Shown here in pieces: positions 5,373 to 5,715 of a stretch of 5,715 bases of DNA. Each line of letters begins with the position of its first letter. The first letter of the stretch is position 1. The notes under the pieces are model-generated. The model did not search any database. It was given only the letters and a program-made list of their open reading frames with translations, and was not told the origin of the DNA. Source of the stretch: Pseudomonadota bacterium (lineage in GTDB: Bacteria; Pseudomonadota; Gammaproteobacteria; Arenicellales; Poriferihabitantaceae); contig JAAELZ010000352.1 of assembly GCA_024226105.1 (NCBI GenBank), forward strand, positions 1 through 5,715, in the 5' to 3' direction. Position numbers and translations under genes: made by a program.

Positions 5373-5715
5373 TCAACGATTATCGACCACACGCTGCGCT
5401 TTGCCCGCGGAACGCGGTACCTCGCCTTCCGGCAGGATATTGACGTTTGCGCTGATGCCAATAAATTCTTTAATTGATTCTGAGACGTGGTCAGCCAGCT
5501 TTTCTCTGTCTGCGTCGCCTGTACCCGGTCGTGCTTCCGCGTTTACGGTAATTCCGACCATATTATTGTCGCGTGACATTACAATCTGATAATGTGGCGC
5601 CATGGCCTCTTGTTGCAGCAGGATTTCCTCGATCTGGCTTGGGAAAACATTTACCCCGCGAATGATCATCATGTCATCGGTACGCCCGGTAATTTTATCC
5701 ATTCGACGCATAGTG
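5373..5715 (-). CDS. Phenylacetate-CoA ligase-like enzyme, C-terminal part (partial)
   Basis: The last 113 or so codons of an AMP-forming aryl-CoA ligase of the PaaK type; the gene continues past the right edge, so the Met near 5711 is internal. TMRRMDKITGRTDDM followed by MIIRGVNVFPSQIEE is the hinge region (A8 motif) at the start of the mobile C-terminal domain (AMP-binding_C_2, PF14535). APHYQIVMSRD and VNILPEGEVPRSAGKAQRVVDNR close the protein; the Lys in SAGKAQRV is at the position of the adenylation-step catalytic lysine. Such enzymes convert phenylacetate or related aryl acids, with ATP and CoA, to the acyl-CoA and AMP. The stop is TGA, 48 bases before dctP, so co-transcription with the transporter is likely. 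Family membership is secure; the true substrate is not determined, and I do not give the symbol paaK because related ligases act on other acids. Confidence 0.92.
   Translation of the reverse strand, partial: TMRRMDKITGRTDDMMIIRGVNVFPSQIEEILLQQEAMAPHYQIVMSRDNNMVGITVNAEARPGTGDADREKLADHVSESIKEFIGISANVNILPEGEVPRSAGKAQRVVDNR

Noticed and set aside
4800..5589. Long plus-strand open frames opposite dctP and the CoA ligase gene
   Set aside because: They lie antisense to clearly conserved genes, lack ribosome-binding sites and resemble no family.
1..5715. CRISPR array, tRNA or rRNA gene, riboswitch, toxin-antitoxin or defence system
   Set aside because: I found no spaced repeats, cloverleaf-like segments, conserved RNA motifs or small paired genes on either strand.

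Overview
The window looks like chromosomal DNA of a heterotrophic, probably marine, proteobacterium. The basis is a complete DctP-DctQ-DctM TRAP transporter of proteobacterial type, a PaaK-type CoA ligase, moderate GC and ordinary proteobacterial ribosome-binding and sigma-70-like signals. The exact lineage cannot be fixed from the sequence. Every recognisable gene reads on the minus strand, so transcription runs from high to low coordinates.

Right to left: 5373-5715 is the 3' end of a phenylacetate-CoA ligase-like gene cut by the window edge. After a 48-bp gap come dctP (4308-5324, periplasmic binding protein), dctQ (3745-4275, small membrane subunit) and dctM (about 2385-3686, large membrane subunit). 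A perfect 8-bp hairpin sits across the dctP stop. This block is intact and is probably an organic-acid uptake operon, possibly co-transcribed with the ligase gene, which would activate an imported aryl or other carboxylic acid to its CoA thioester.

Downstream of dctM, 1681-2384 is a wreck. A fragment of an IS91-type transposase (about 2141-2303) abuts the 3' part of a mandelate racemase/muconate-lactonizing (enolase superfamily) gene. That gene has lost its 5' half and also carries a frameshift near 1881-1890. Next, 1611-1680 holds a compact control region: a 10-bp perfect palindrome TGGTATACCA that resembles a GntR/FadR-type operator, a TATAAT -10 box and an AGGA ribosome-binding site. It leads into an intact FAD-dependent oxidoreductase (243-1610). 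Past that gene, 116-242 holds nothing recognisable, and 1-115 is a diverged (about 90% identical), frameshifted second piece of dctM that runs off the left edge.

The window therefore reads as an acid-uptake and catabolism locus remodelled by duplication and an IS91-type element: one working TRAP system, one surviving oxidoreductase with its own promoter, and the relics of an enolase-superfamily enzyme and a second TRAP permease. I found no convincing undescribed molecular system. The most interesting points are the palindrome-promoter pair, the IS91/enolase junction and the history of the decayed dctM paralogue.
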